Source: Rhodospirillaceae bacterium
GTDB lineage: Bacteria; Pseudomonadota; Alphaproteobacteria; CACIAM-22H2
Reading direction: 5' to 3'
Assembly: GCA_022843945.1 (NCBI GenBank)
Contig: JALHMR010000003.1
Location: 213,080 to 277,079, forward strand
Length of the DNA stretch: 64,000 nucleotides
Shown: piece by piece, positions 47,112 to 54,957 of the stretch
How positions within the stretch are numbered: position 1 is the first letter of the stretch
Layout: each line of letters starts with the position of its first letter
Notes under the pieces: generated by a model
What the model was told of the DNA's origin: nothing
Databases searched by the model: none
The model's input: only the letters and a program-made list of their open reading frames with translations
Translations under genes and position numbers: made by a program

Positions 47112-48058
47112 GCGGCACTCAGCCGATGAACGTCCCGGTGCGTGGCGACATGCACGATACCGTCCGCACCGATCCAGCCCCGGGCCATACCCAGCGTATT
47201 GAAGGGCACGACGACACGGCCGCCGGCATCGACGGCGGCCATGCCCGCCCCGATCTTGTGCGAGCCCAGCGTCTCGATGACCGCCGCCGTCGCCTCGTCG
47301 AGGGTCTGGCGGGCATAGTGCATGCGGGCGGCCACATCGTAGGCCGCGACCCGGCGGATGAAGATCTCCCCCTGGCCGGTGCCGGAGACGGCGCAGACGC
47401 CGTTGCGGGCGTAGGTGCCGGCCCCGATGATCGGCGAATCGCCGACCCGGCCGACCGGCTTGTTGTTGAAGCCTCCCGTCGAAGTCGCAGCGGCAAGATT
47501 GCCGCGCCCGTCCAGGGCCACAGCACCCACCGTGCCGTGCTTCTCCGCCTCGCTGGCCAGGGCGATCGTGCCCCTCGCCTTGCGGGCCTTCAGCGAGGCC
47601 AGCGCCTTCACCCGCCGCTCGGTGGTGAAATAGCTGTTCTCGACCCGCTCGAGCCCCATCCGCGCGGCGAAATCATCGGCGGCACTGCCGGCCAGCAGCA
47701 CGCTGTCGGATTTCTCCATCACCGCGCGCGCGGCCCGGATGGGGTTACGGATGCGGCGCGTGGCGCACACCGCCCCGGCGGCCAGCGTCTCGCCGTTCAT
47801 GATCGAGGCGTCGTGCTCGTGTTCGCTGCTTTCCGTGAGCGCTGCGCCGTAGCCGGCGTTGAAATGGGGGCTGTCCTCCATGACCACGACCGCTGCCTCG
47901 ACCGCATCGAGAGCCGAACCCCCGGCCGAGAGGATCTTCCAGGCGGCCCGCAGCGAGTCTCCAAGGTGCGCCCGGGTCTCCGCCCATTCCTTGTCGCTCA
48001 GCAGCTCGGGCGCCAGGGTGCCGCAGCCGCCGTGAATACCAATCGCCAGAGGAGTCAT
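47108..48058 (-). CDS. iaaA: Isoaspartyl peptidase/L-asparaginase (Ntn hydrolase, family T2)
   Basis: 316 residues. It begins TPLAIGIHGGCGTLAPELL and contains the T2 autocleavage site HGTVGAVALD, with nucleophile Thr176, then STGGFNNKPVGRVGDSPIIG for substrate binding. The proenzyme is cut before Thr176 into alpha and beta chains. The family hydrolyses isoaspartyl dipeptides and asparagine. A Dpp-type importer encoded next to it would supply peptide-like substrates. A hairpin and T-run separate it from the binding-protein gene upstream. It overlaps the next gene by 4 bp. Confidence 0.86.
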   Translation of the reverse strand: MTPLAIGIHGGCGTLAPELLSDKEWAETRAHLGDSLRAAWKILSAGGSALDAVEAAVVVMEDSPHFNAGYGAALTESSEHEHDASIMNGETLAAGAVCATRRIRNPIRAARAVMEKSDSVLLAGSAADDFAARMGLERVENSYFTTERRVKALASLKARKARGTIALASEAEKHGTVGAVALDGRGNLAAATSTGGFNNKPVGRVGDSPIIGAGTYARNGVCAVSGTGQGEIFIRRVAAYDVAARMHYARQTLDEATAAVIETLGSHKIGAGMAAVDAGGRVVVPFNTLGMARGWIGADGIVHVATHRDVHRLSAA

Positions 48059-48071
48059 GTCGCGTTTGCCG

Positions 48072-48102
48072 TGAAGAAAAGAGGGAGCGCAGGAGCGCTC
48101 CC
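48072..48102 (-). terminator. Intercistronic terminator-like hairpin after the Dpp-type binding protein
   Basis: On the minus strand GGGAGCGC at 48102-48095 pairs with GCGCTCCC at 48090-48083 around a four-base loop (8 bp stem), followed by TCTTTTCTTC. It lies between the binding-protein stop (48123) and the iaaA start (48058). It may partly terminate transcription so that the binding protein is made in excess. Confidence 0.6.
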
Positions 48103-48122
48103 CCTCAGATAGAGACCGGAGG

Positions 48123-49715
48123 TTACTGCCCGGGCTTGATGTTCATCGCCAGCGTGTCTTCGTCGACCCGCGGCTTGATGGTGACCTTGCCCTTCTGCAT
48201 CGCCCAGGCGGAACCGACCGCAACCAGCGGCAGGCGCGGCCGGTCGACATGGACCAGCTCGTTGGCCTGCTCCAGGAACGAGCGCCGCTTGGCCTCATCC
48301 ATCTCCACCGCGGCGTCCTGGATCAGCTTGTCCATCTTCGGGTTGACGTAGCCCAGGACGTTGAAGGCGCCGAACTTCTTCGCCGGGTCGTTCGAATGGG
48401 CGACCGACGACAGCGTGTAGTGCGCTTCGCCCGTCAAGGTGCCCCAGCCCGACATCGACATCGAGAACTCGGCGCGCGAGCGCGCCGGGAAGAACACCGC
48501 CGCCGGCTGGGCGTTGGCCTGGGCATCGATGCCCACGGCGGCCAGCATCTGGGCAACCGACGTGCCGACCTGGCGATCGCCGGGCAGCCGGTCGCTGGTG
48601 AAGCTGAAGGTCACCTTGAAGCCGTTGGGATAGCCCGCTTCGGCCAGCAGCTTACGCGCCGCCGCCGGATCGTATTTGAGCTCCGGCACCTTCTTGCTGT
48701 AGCCGAAGATGCTCGGCGTCACGAGCTGGTTCTGCGCCTTGCCCAGCCCTTCCATGGCGATCTCGGCCAGCGCCTTGCGGTCGATGGCGAGGTCGATGGC
48801 TTCGCGCACCTTCGGATCCTGCATCGGGTTCTTGGCGAGGGGCGAGCCGTCCTTGGCCGAGACCTGCGGGGCCTTGTCCCGCATGTCCAGCTCCATGTTG
48901 AAGATGTAGACCGTATCGACTGTCACTACCGTCAGCTTGGGATCGCGCTTCAGCGTCGCCACGTCCGTCGCCGGCACGCGGGTGATCAGGTCGATCTGGC
49001 CTGCCTTGAGCTGTGCCACGCGGGCGGCGTCGTTCGGGATCTCCTTGCGCACGTGGCGCGCCCACGGCTCCTTGCCGCCCCAGTAGCCGTCGAACCGGTC
49101 GAGGATCAGCTGGTCTTTCGGCGTCCAGGAGACGAACTTGTAGGGGCCGGTGCCGATCGCCGCCTTGCCGTTGTTGAAGGCTTCGTTGGCCGTGTCCTTG
49201 GTCAGGCCGGCCGCCGCCTTGTGCGAGACGATGAACAGGCGGATGAAGTCGTTCGGCAGATTAGGCGCCGGCCCGTCGGTCAGGATCTGGATGGTGTGCG
49301 GGTCGACGATCTTGATCGATTGCACGCGGCGGACGTAGATCGTCGTCGGGTTCGGACCGGCGACCATCGGGATACGCTCGATCGAGAACTTGACGTCCTC
49401 GGCCGTGAAGTCCGAGCCGTCATGGAACTTCACGCCGCGGCGCAGCTTGAACTCCCAGGTCGTGTCGTTGGTCGCCTTCCAGCTCTCGGCCAGCCGCGGC
49501 TCGATCTCCAGCCCGTCGCCCGACCAGGTCAGCGTGTCGAAGACGTGCTTCAGCGCCTCAGCGTGGGTGCCGGTGGCGGTGAAGTGCGGGTCGATCGATT
49601 CCGGGCCGGCGCGCACGCCAATGGTGAGCGTCTGGGCCGACGTGGAGGTTGCGCTGAACGATACCAGGGCGCCTGCGATCGCCAGCGCGGCGAGGGCGCG
49701 GTTATGCCTCATCAT
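48123..49715 (-). CDS. Peptide/nickel/opine-type ABC substrate-binding protein (family 5)
   Basis: 530 residues from ATG 49715, which shares one base with the MarR stop and is preceded by GGGAG. A Sec signal peptide is visible (RALAALAIAGALVSF, cleaved near TSAQT). The mature family-5 solute-binding protein begins LTIGVRAGPESIDPHFTATG. The segment VREAIDLAIDRKALAEIAME is a family mark. It binds di- or oligopeptide-like solutes in the periplasm. The permease and ATPase genes for it lie on the other strand beyond the MarR gene, a split arrangement. Confidence 0.88.
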   Translation of the reverse strand: MMRHNRALAALAIAGALVSFSATSTSAQTLTIGVRAGPESIDPHFTATGTHAEALKHVFDTLTWSGDGLEIEPRLAESWKATNDTTWEFKLRRGVKFHDGSDFTAEDVKFSIERIPMVAGPNPTTIYVRRVQSIKIVDPHTIQILTDGPAPNLPNDFIRLFIVSHKAAAGLTKDTANEAFNNGKAAIGTGPYKFVSWTPKDQLILDRFDGYWGGKEPWARHVRKEIPNDAARVAQLKAGQIDLITRVPATDVATLKRDPKLTVVTVDTVYIFNMELDMRDKAPQVSAKDGSPLAKNPMQDPKVREAIDLAIDRKALAEIAMEGLGKAQNQLVTPSIFGYSKKVPELKYDPAAARKLLAEAGYPNGFKVTFSFTSDRLPGDRQVGTSVAQMLAAVGIDAQANAQPAAVFFPARSRAEFSMSMSGWGTLTGEAHYTLSSVAHSNDPAKKFGAFNVLGYVNPKMDKLIQDAAVEMDEAKRRSFLEQANELVHVDRPRLPLVAVGSAWAMQKGKVTIKPRVDEDTLAMNIKPGQ

Positions 49716-50269
49716 CACGAGACTTCTCCCATCAGTTGATTGGGCCAATTCGGCGAGTCCTCTACTAAGCGCGCGAGCAGCTTCGACAGGGTCTGCTGCT
49801 CTTGTGGTGTCAGGGCCGACAGCATGCGCTGCTCGCGCTCGACCATCGGCAGAAGCGTTTCATCGAAGATGCGCCGCCCTTCGGCGGTCAGGCGCAGCAC
49901 GTAGCTGCGCCGGTCGCGCGGATCGGCGGCGCGGCGGATGAGCTTGCGGCGCAGCAGTTTCTGGATGGCTCGGCTCAGCGTGTTTTTGGGAAAGCCGCCG
50001 GAAGCACAGACATCCTTGGCCGCCAGCCCGTCACGCAGGCCGAGGGAATAAATGACCACGAATTCGGGCCGCACCAGGCCGTAGCGCTGCTCGATCCAGC
50101 CGTAGACCGGGACGTTGAACTGCAGGCCGAGATAGTTGATGCGGAAGGAGAACCAGCACGGGTTCTCCCAAAGTTTCGCGGAGATCAGGGGGTGCAGGGG
50201 CGCGGTGCCGACGCCGCCATTGGCGGCCCGGCTGCGGCTCAGTACTTCGGTTGGTGGGGTTGCGGCCAT
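49715..50269 (-). CDS. MarR-family transcriptional regulator
   Basis: 184 residues from ATG 50269. An in-frame TTG at 50326 would extend it by 19 codons through a palindrome and is less likely. The winged helix contains DVCASGGFPKNTLSRAIQKL and the wing RRAADPRDRRSYVLRLT; the terminal helices hold the dimer interface. It is coupled to the binding-protein gene by a TGATG junction and lies between divergent halves of the transport locus. It probably represses both directions until a ligand binds. Confidence 0.87.
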   Translation of the reverse strand: MAATPPTEVLSRSRAANGGVGTAPLHPLISAKLWENPCWFSFRINYLGLQFNVPVYGWIEQRYGLVRPEFVVIYSLGLRDGLAAKDVCASGGFPKNTLSRAIQKLLRRKLIRRAADPRDRRSYVLRLTAEGRRIFDETLLPMVEREQRMLSALTPQEQQTLSKLLARLVEDSPNWPNQLMGEVS

Positions 50270-50285
50270 GCTGCCCGCCCGAATG

Positions 50286-50299
50286 GTTCCAGATGGAAC
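50286..50299. promoter_or_regulatory. Candidate MarR operator, 14 bp palindrome
   Basis: GTTCCAGATGGAAC: 6 bp perfect arms (GTTCCA/TGGAAC) around a two-base centre. It sits in the 110 bp between the divergent MarR and creatininase-like starts, 17 bases from the MarR start. Size, symmetry and position fit a MarR dimer site controlling both directions. Supported by inspection only. Confidence 0.5.
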
Positions 50300-50379
50300 T
50301 TGACGACAAAGGCGACGCTTGGTCAAGTGGTCCGTGCGTGCCGGAGGCGCACGCAGCGTCGCTCCCGGGGAGATGAGCC

Positions 50380-51081
50380 ATGCGTATCGCCGACACGAAC
50401 TGGATGCAGATCGAGGAGCGCGTGAAGCGCGACAATCGTTGCGTTCTGCCCATCGGCAGCACCGAGCAGCACGGCTATCTCAGCCTGTGCGTCGACATGA
50501 TCCTGTCTGAAAAAGTGGCGATCGATGCCAGCGAACCGCTCGGCGTGCCGGTTTATCCGGCGGTCCCCTACGGCACCACGCCCTACTATGCCGATTTCCC
50601 GGGCACCGTGACCCTGCGGCTGACGACCTATATCGCGCTGATCGAGGACATCCTGGAGAGCCTGTACCGCAGCGGTTTCCGCCGCATCGTGGTGGTCAAC
50701 GGCCACGGCGGCAACGGCCCGATCATGGGCTTCCTCAAGGAATGGATGAGCCGCCGGACGGATGCGAAGGTAAAATTCCACGAATGGTGGAAGGCGCCCA
50801 AGACCTGGGCCAAGACGATGGAGATCGACCGCGAGGCCTCGCACGCCAGCTGGATGGAGAACTTCCCCTGGACCCGCATCCCGGGTGTCGAGATGCCGAA
50901 GACCAAGAAGCCGCTGGTCGACATGGTGCGGATGCAGACCTCGAACCCGGCCGAGGTGCGCCAGCTCATCGGCGACGGCAACTACCACGGCCTCTACCAG
51001 CGCCCCGACGAAGAAGTCCTGGCGCTGTGGAAGGTCGCCGTCGAGGAGACGCGCGGCGTCATCGAACAGGGTTGGAACTGA
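50380..51081 (+). CDS. Creatininase-family amidohydrolase
   Basis: 233 residues with GGGGAG upstream of the start. Metal ligands of the creatininase/MftE family are visible: E29, H31 and D39 in LPIGSTEQHGYLSLCVDM, and the VVNGHGGNGP loop; a later Glu is in ASHASWMENF. The family hydrolyses cyclic or linear amides (creatinine, formamidopyrimidines) in the cytoplasm. It precedes the Dpp-type permease by 27 bp in a plus-strand operon, so it probably acts on the imported compound. The creatinine substrate itself is not established. Confidence 0.84.
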   Translation: MRIADTNWMQIEERVKRDNRCVLPIGSTEQHGYLSLCVDMILSEKVAIDASEPLGVPVYPAVPYGTTPYYADFPGTVTLRLTTYIALIEDILESLYRSGFRRIVVVNGHGGNGPIMGFLKEWMSRRTDAKVKFHEWWKAPKTWAKTMEIDREASHASWMENFPWTRIPGVEMPKTKKPLVDMVRMQTSNPAEVRQLIGDGNYHGLYQRPDEEVLALWKVAVEETRGVIEQGWN

Positions 51082-51108
51082 CCGGCGGCTGAGTCCGGGG
51101 AACGGCTC

Positions 51109-52080
51109 ATGCTCGGCTTCCTGATCCAGCGGCTGCTGCAGGCCGTCGTGGTGATGATGGTCATCTCGGCGCTGGTCTTCATCGGCGTCTTCGCCGTCGG
51201 CAATCCGATCGACGTGCTGATCTCGCCCGACGTCACCCAGCAGATCCGCCTCGACACCATCGCCGCCTACGGCTTCGACAAGCCGCTCTGGGAGCAGTAC
51301 CTCGCCTTTCTCGAAAGGCTGGTGCACGGCAATTTCGGCCGCTCCTTCGTCTTCAACATGCCGGTGCTGCAGCTCATCCTCTCGCGCCTGCCGGCGACGC
51401 TCGAGCTGACCATCGCCGCGGTGGCGGGCGCGACGCTGATCGGCATCCCGCTCGGCATGTATGCCGGCTACCGGCCCGACAGCCCGATCACCAAGGCGAT
51501 CATGGGCATCACGATCCTCGGCTTCTCGGTGCCGACCTTCTGGATCGGCCTGGTGCTGATCATGACTTTCGCCGTCTGGCTGGGCTGGCTGCCGGCCGGT
51601 GGGCGCGGCGACACGGTGATGGTGCTGGGCATCGAGTGGAGCTTCCTCACCCTCAACGGGCTCAGCCACCTCTTCCTGCCGGCCCTCAATCTTTCTCTTT
51701 TCAAGTTGGCGATGATGATCCGCCTGGCCCGCGCCGGCACGCGCGAGGTGATGCTCACCGACACCATCAAGTTCGCCCGCGCCTCGGGCCAGTCGGACGG
51801 CACGATCCTGCGCCGGCACGTGCTGCGCCAGATCTCCATCCCCATCGTAACGGTGTTCGGCCTGGAATTCGGCTCGACCCTCGCCTTCGCCGTGGTCACC
51901 GAGACGATCTTCTCCTGGCCGGGGCTGGGCAAGCTGATCATCGATTCGATCCAGTCGCTCGACCGGCCGGTGATGGTCGCCTACCTGATGCTCATCGCCT
52001 TCCTGTTCATCATCATCAATTTCCTGGTCGACATCGCCTACGCCGCCCTCGATCCCCGTCTGCGGGCGCGACGCTCTTGA
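51109..52080 (+). CDS. dppB: Peptide-type ABC transporter permease (DppB-like)
   Basis: 323 residues with six hydrophobic helices. The start MLGFLIQRLLQAVVVMMVIS is the usual DppB N-terminal helix. The EAA loop is RASGQSDGTILRRHVLRQIS, and ETIFSWPGLGKLIIDSI is typical near the C-terminus. It forms the inner-membrane channel with the DppC-like subunit. The DppC-like gene follows with a 4 bp TTGA overlap. Confidence 0.88.
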   Translation: MLGFLIQRLLQAVVVMMVISALVFIGVFAVGNPIDVLISPDVTQQIRLDTIAAYGFDKPLWEQYLAFLERLVHGNFGRSFVFNMPVLQLILSRLPATLELTIAAVAGATLIGIPLGMYAGYRPDSPITKAIMGITILGFSVPTFWIGLVLIMTFAVWLGWLPAGGRGDTVMVLGIEWSFLTLNGLSHLFLPALNLSLFKLAMMIRLARAGTREVMLTDTIKFARASGQSDGTILRRHVLRQISIPIVTVFGLEFGSTLAFAVVTETIFSWPGLGKLIIDSIQSLDRPVMVAYLMLIAFLFIIINFLVDIAYAALDPRLRARRS

Positions 52081-52958
52081 TCGACAGCGCAGCCCCGATT
52101 GCCCGCTTCTGGTTCGAGTTCCGCCAGAGCCAGATCGCCTGCGTGGCGCTGCTGATCATCGTGCTGATCGCGGCGCTCGCGCTGCTCTCGCCATGGATCG
52201 CGCCGCAGAACCCCTACGATCTCGCCACGCTGGTGCTGATGGACGCGCGCCGCCCGCCCGGCCATGTCGGGGCCGGCGGCTACGTCTACTGGCTGGGCAC
52301 CGACGCGCAAGGGCGCGACCTGCTCTCGGCCATCCTCTACGGCCTGCGCATCTCGGTGCAGATCGGCCTGGCGGCGGGGGCGGTCGCCTTCGTCGTCGGG
52401 GCGACGCTCGGCACCACGGCGGCCTTCCTCGGCGGCCGGGTCGAGATGCTGATCATGCGCTTCATCGACCTGCAGCTCTCCTTTCCCGCCATCCTGCTGG
52501 CGCTGGTGCTCTCGGCCCTGCTCGGCCAGGGCAAGGTGCAGATCATCATTGCCCTGGTCACCGCGCAGTACGCCTATTTCGCGCGTACCGCGCACGGCGC
52601 GGCTTCGGCCGAGCGGGCCAAGGAGTATGTCGAGGCGGCGCTCTCGACGCCGCTGCCCTCGCATAAGGTGATCTTCCGCCACATCCTGCCCAACTGCCTG
52701 CCGCCGCTGATCGTGGTCGCCACGGTGCAGGTGGCCAACTCCATCGCCCTCGAGGCGACACTCTCCTTCCTCGGCCTCGGCCTGCCGGTCACCGAGCCCT
52801 CGCTCGGGACGCTGATCGCCAACGGCTTCCAGTACATGCTCTCCGGCCGCTACTGGATCTCCATCTATCCCGGTGTGGCGCTGATCGTCCTGATCGTGGC
52901 CATCAACCTGGTCGGCGACCAGATCCGCGACCAGCTCAACCCGCGGCTCAGGCGATGA
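52077..52958 (+). CDS. dppC: Peptide-type ABC transporter permease (DppC-like)
   Basis: 293 residues from TTG 52077, overlapping the DppB stop by 4 bp; the much longer open frame upstream is a shadow of the DppB gene. The DppC hallmarks are WLGTDAQGRDLLSAILYGLR at about 80-99 and the EAA loop EYVEAALSTPLPSHKVIFRH. The C-terminal LVGDQIRDQLNPRLRR is conserved. It is the second channel subunit. The DppD-like gene follows with a 4 bp overlap. Confidence 0.87.
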   Translation: MIDSAAPIARFWFEFRQSQIACVALLIIVLIAALALLSPWIAPQNPYDLATLVLMDARRPPGHVGAGGYVYWLGTDAQGRDLLSAILYGLRISVQIGLAAGAVAFVVGATLGTTAAFLGGRVEMLIMRFIDLQLSFPAILLALVLSALLGQGKVQIIIALVTAQYAYFARTAHGAASAERAKEYVEAALSTPLPSHKVIFRHILPNCLPPLIVVATVQVANSIALEATLSFLGLGLPVTEPSLGTLIANGFQYMLSGRYWISIYPGVALIVLIVAINLVGDQIRDQLNPRLRR

Positions 52959-53929
52959 CCGCCAGGCTGCTCGAGGTCCGCCATCTGGCGACGCATTTCT
53001 TCACCCGGGCGGGCGTGGTGAAGGCGGTCGACGATGTCTCCTTCGATCTCGAGGTGGGCGAGGTCATCGGCCTGGTCGGCGAATCCGGCAGCGGCAAGAG
53101 CATGACCGGCTATTCCCTGCTCGGGCTTATTGATCCCCCGGGACGGATCGTCCAGGGCTCGATCAAGCTCAAGGGCCAGGAGCTGGTCGGCCTGCCGCAG
53201 GAAGCCCTGCGCAAGCTGCGCGGCCGGCGGATCGCCATGGTCTTCCAGGATCCGATGACCACGCTCAATCCCGTGCTGACCATCGCCGACCAGATCCATC
53301 TGGCGATCAACGCCCACGAGCGCGTCTCGACGGCGACGGCGCGCCAGCGGGCGGTCGATGTGCTGACTCGCGTCGGCCTGCCCGATGCCGATCGCCGGCT
53401 CGATGCCTACCCCCATGAATTCTCGGGCGGCATGCGCCAGCGCGTGGCCATTGCCATCGCCCTGCTGCACCGACCCGACGTGATCATCGCCGACGAGCCG
53501 ACCACGGCCCTCGACGTCTCGATCCAGGCCCAGATCCTGGCCGAGATGAAATCGCTGGTCCGCGACCTCGGTATGGCACTGATCTGGATCAGCCACGACC
53601 TGGCCGTGGTCTCGGCGATGGCCAGCCGCATCCTGGTCATGTATGGCGGGCGCATCGTCGAATCCGGGCCGACGGCCAGCGTGCTGCGCGACCCGCGCCA
53701 CCACTACACACGGGGCCTGCTCAACTCCCTGCCCTCGCGCGCCGCGCCCGGCCAGCCACTGACCCAGATCTCCGGCCTGCCGCCCTCGCTCGGCGCCCTG
53801 CCGCCGGGCTGCGCCTTCCACCCGCGCTGCCCGCGCGCCGACGCGATCTGCCTCACCGCGCCCGAGACCACGGGGCATGAGCGCCGCGACTGGCGCTGCC
53901 ACCACCCGCTGACGGCGGTCTCCGCATGA
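52955..53929 (+). CDS. dppD: Oligopeptide-type ABC ATPase (DppD-like)
   Basis: 324 residues. Walker A is LVGESGSGKSMTGY, the signature is FSGGMRQRVAIAIAL and Walker B is VIIADEPTTALDVS. The C-terminal oligopeptide-transporter domain with PPGCAFHPRCPRADAIC probably binds an Fe-S cluster, as in DppD/OppD. It overlaps its neighbours by 4 bp on each side. Confidence 0.9.
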   Translation: MTARLLEVRHLATHFFTRAGVVKAVDDVSFDLEVGEVIGLVGESGSGKSMTGYSLLGLIDPPGRIVQGSIKLKGQELVGLPQEALRKLRGRRIAMVFQDPMTTLNPVLTIADQIHLAINAHERVSTATARQRAVDVLTRVGLPDADRRLDAYPHEFSGGMRQRVAIAIALLHRPDVIIADEPTTALDVSIQAQILAEMKSLVRDLGMALIWISHDLAVVSAMASRILVMYGGRIVESGPTASVLRDPRHHYTRGLLNSLPSRAAPGQPLTQISGLPPSLGALPPGCAFHPRCPRADAICLTAPETTGHERRDWRCHHPLTAVSA

Positions 53930-54957
53930 GCGAGGTCTCCCGCAGTAGCGAGGTATTCGTCACGGTCGAGGGTATCTCCCGGCGTTTTGTCCCTCATGTG
54001 TCGCTGGGCGACCGCATCGCCGCGGCGCTGGGCAGCCCGCTCGAGCAGCGCGCCGTGCGCGCGGTGGAAGACGTGTCTCTCAGCGTGAGACGCGGCGAGG
54101 TGCTCGGCCTGGTCGGGGAATCGGGCAGCGGCAAGAGCACGCTCGGCCGCATGATCTGCGGCATCCTGGTGCCCAGCGCCGGCCTCGTGCGCATCGACGG
54201 CGAGAGCGTGATGAGCGGCGGAAGGCGGCCGCGCAAGACGACCACCCGCGTTCAGATGATCTTCCAGGACCCCTACGCCTCACTCGACCCGCGGATGCGC
54301 ATCGGCGACACCATCGCCGAGGGTCCCATCGCCCACGGCCTGGTGTCGAAGGCCGACTCCCTGGCTTACGTCCAGCACTGGCTGCGCCGCGTTGGGCTCG
54401 ATCCGGATGCCGCCCCGCGCTATCCCCACCAGTTCTCGGGCGGTCAGCGCCAGCGCATTGCCATCGCCCGTGCCCTGGCGATGAAGCCGGACGTGCTGGT
54501 CTGCGACGAGCCGGTGGCTTCGCTCGATGTCTCGATCCAGGCCCAGATCCTCAACCTGTTCCTTGCCCTGCGGCAGGAACTGTCGCTGACCATGCTGTTC
54601 ATCAGCCACCACCTCGGCGTGGTGCGGCACGTCTCCGACCGCGTGGCCATCATGTATCTGGGCCGCATCGTGGAGATCGGTACGGCCGACGCCGTCTACA
54701 CCGATCCGCAGCACCCTTATACGCAGGCCTTGCTGGCCAGCGTCCCGCAGCTCGTGCTGGAAGACGACAAGATGGTCAGCTTCAAACCGATCCCCGGCGA
54801 GCTGCCATCGCCCATGGCCCCGCCCCCGGGCTGCCATTTTCATTTGCGTTGTACCTTCGCCCAGGCGCGCTGCCGGGTCGAACCGCCGGTGCTGAGGCCG
54901 GCGGGCGCGCAGGCGGCCGCCTGCCACTTCGCCGGCGAGCTTCAGTTTACTCGATAA
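53926..54957 (+). CDS. dppF: Oligopeptide-type ABC ATPase (DppF-like)
   Basis: 343 residues. Walker A is LVGESGSGKSTLGRM, the signature is FSGGQRQRIAIARAL and Walker B is VLVCDEPVASLDVS. The C-terminal PPPGCHFHLRCTFAQARC matches the cysteine-bearing tail of the family. Its 3' end overlaps the convergent TadG-like gene by 11 bp. It completes an importer whose binding protein is encoded on the opposite strand near the MarR gene. Confidence 0.9.
   Translation: MSEVSRSSEVFVTVEGISRRFVPHVSLGDRIAAALGSPLEQRAVRAVEDVSLSVRRGEVLGLVGESGSGKSTLGRMICGILVPSAGLVRIDGESVMSGGRRPRKTTTRVQMIFQDPYASLDPRMRIGDTIAEGPIAHGLVSKADSLAYVQHWLRRVGLDPDAAPRYPHQFSGGQRQRIAIARALAMKPDVLVCDEPVASLDVSIQAQILNLFLALRQELSLTMLFISHHLGVVRHVSDRVAIMYLGRIVEIGTADAVYTDPQHPYTQALLASVPQLVLEDDKMVSFKPIPGELPSPMAPPPGCHFHLRCTFAQARCRVEPPVLRPAGAQAAACHFAGELQFTR

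Noticed and set aside
54947..54957. 11 bp overlap of dppF and the TadG-like gene as a sign of frameshift
   Set aside because: Both convergent proteins end normally; a short 3' overlap is common.
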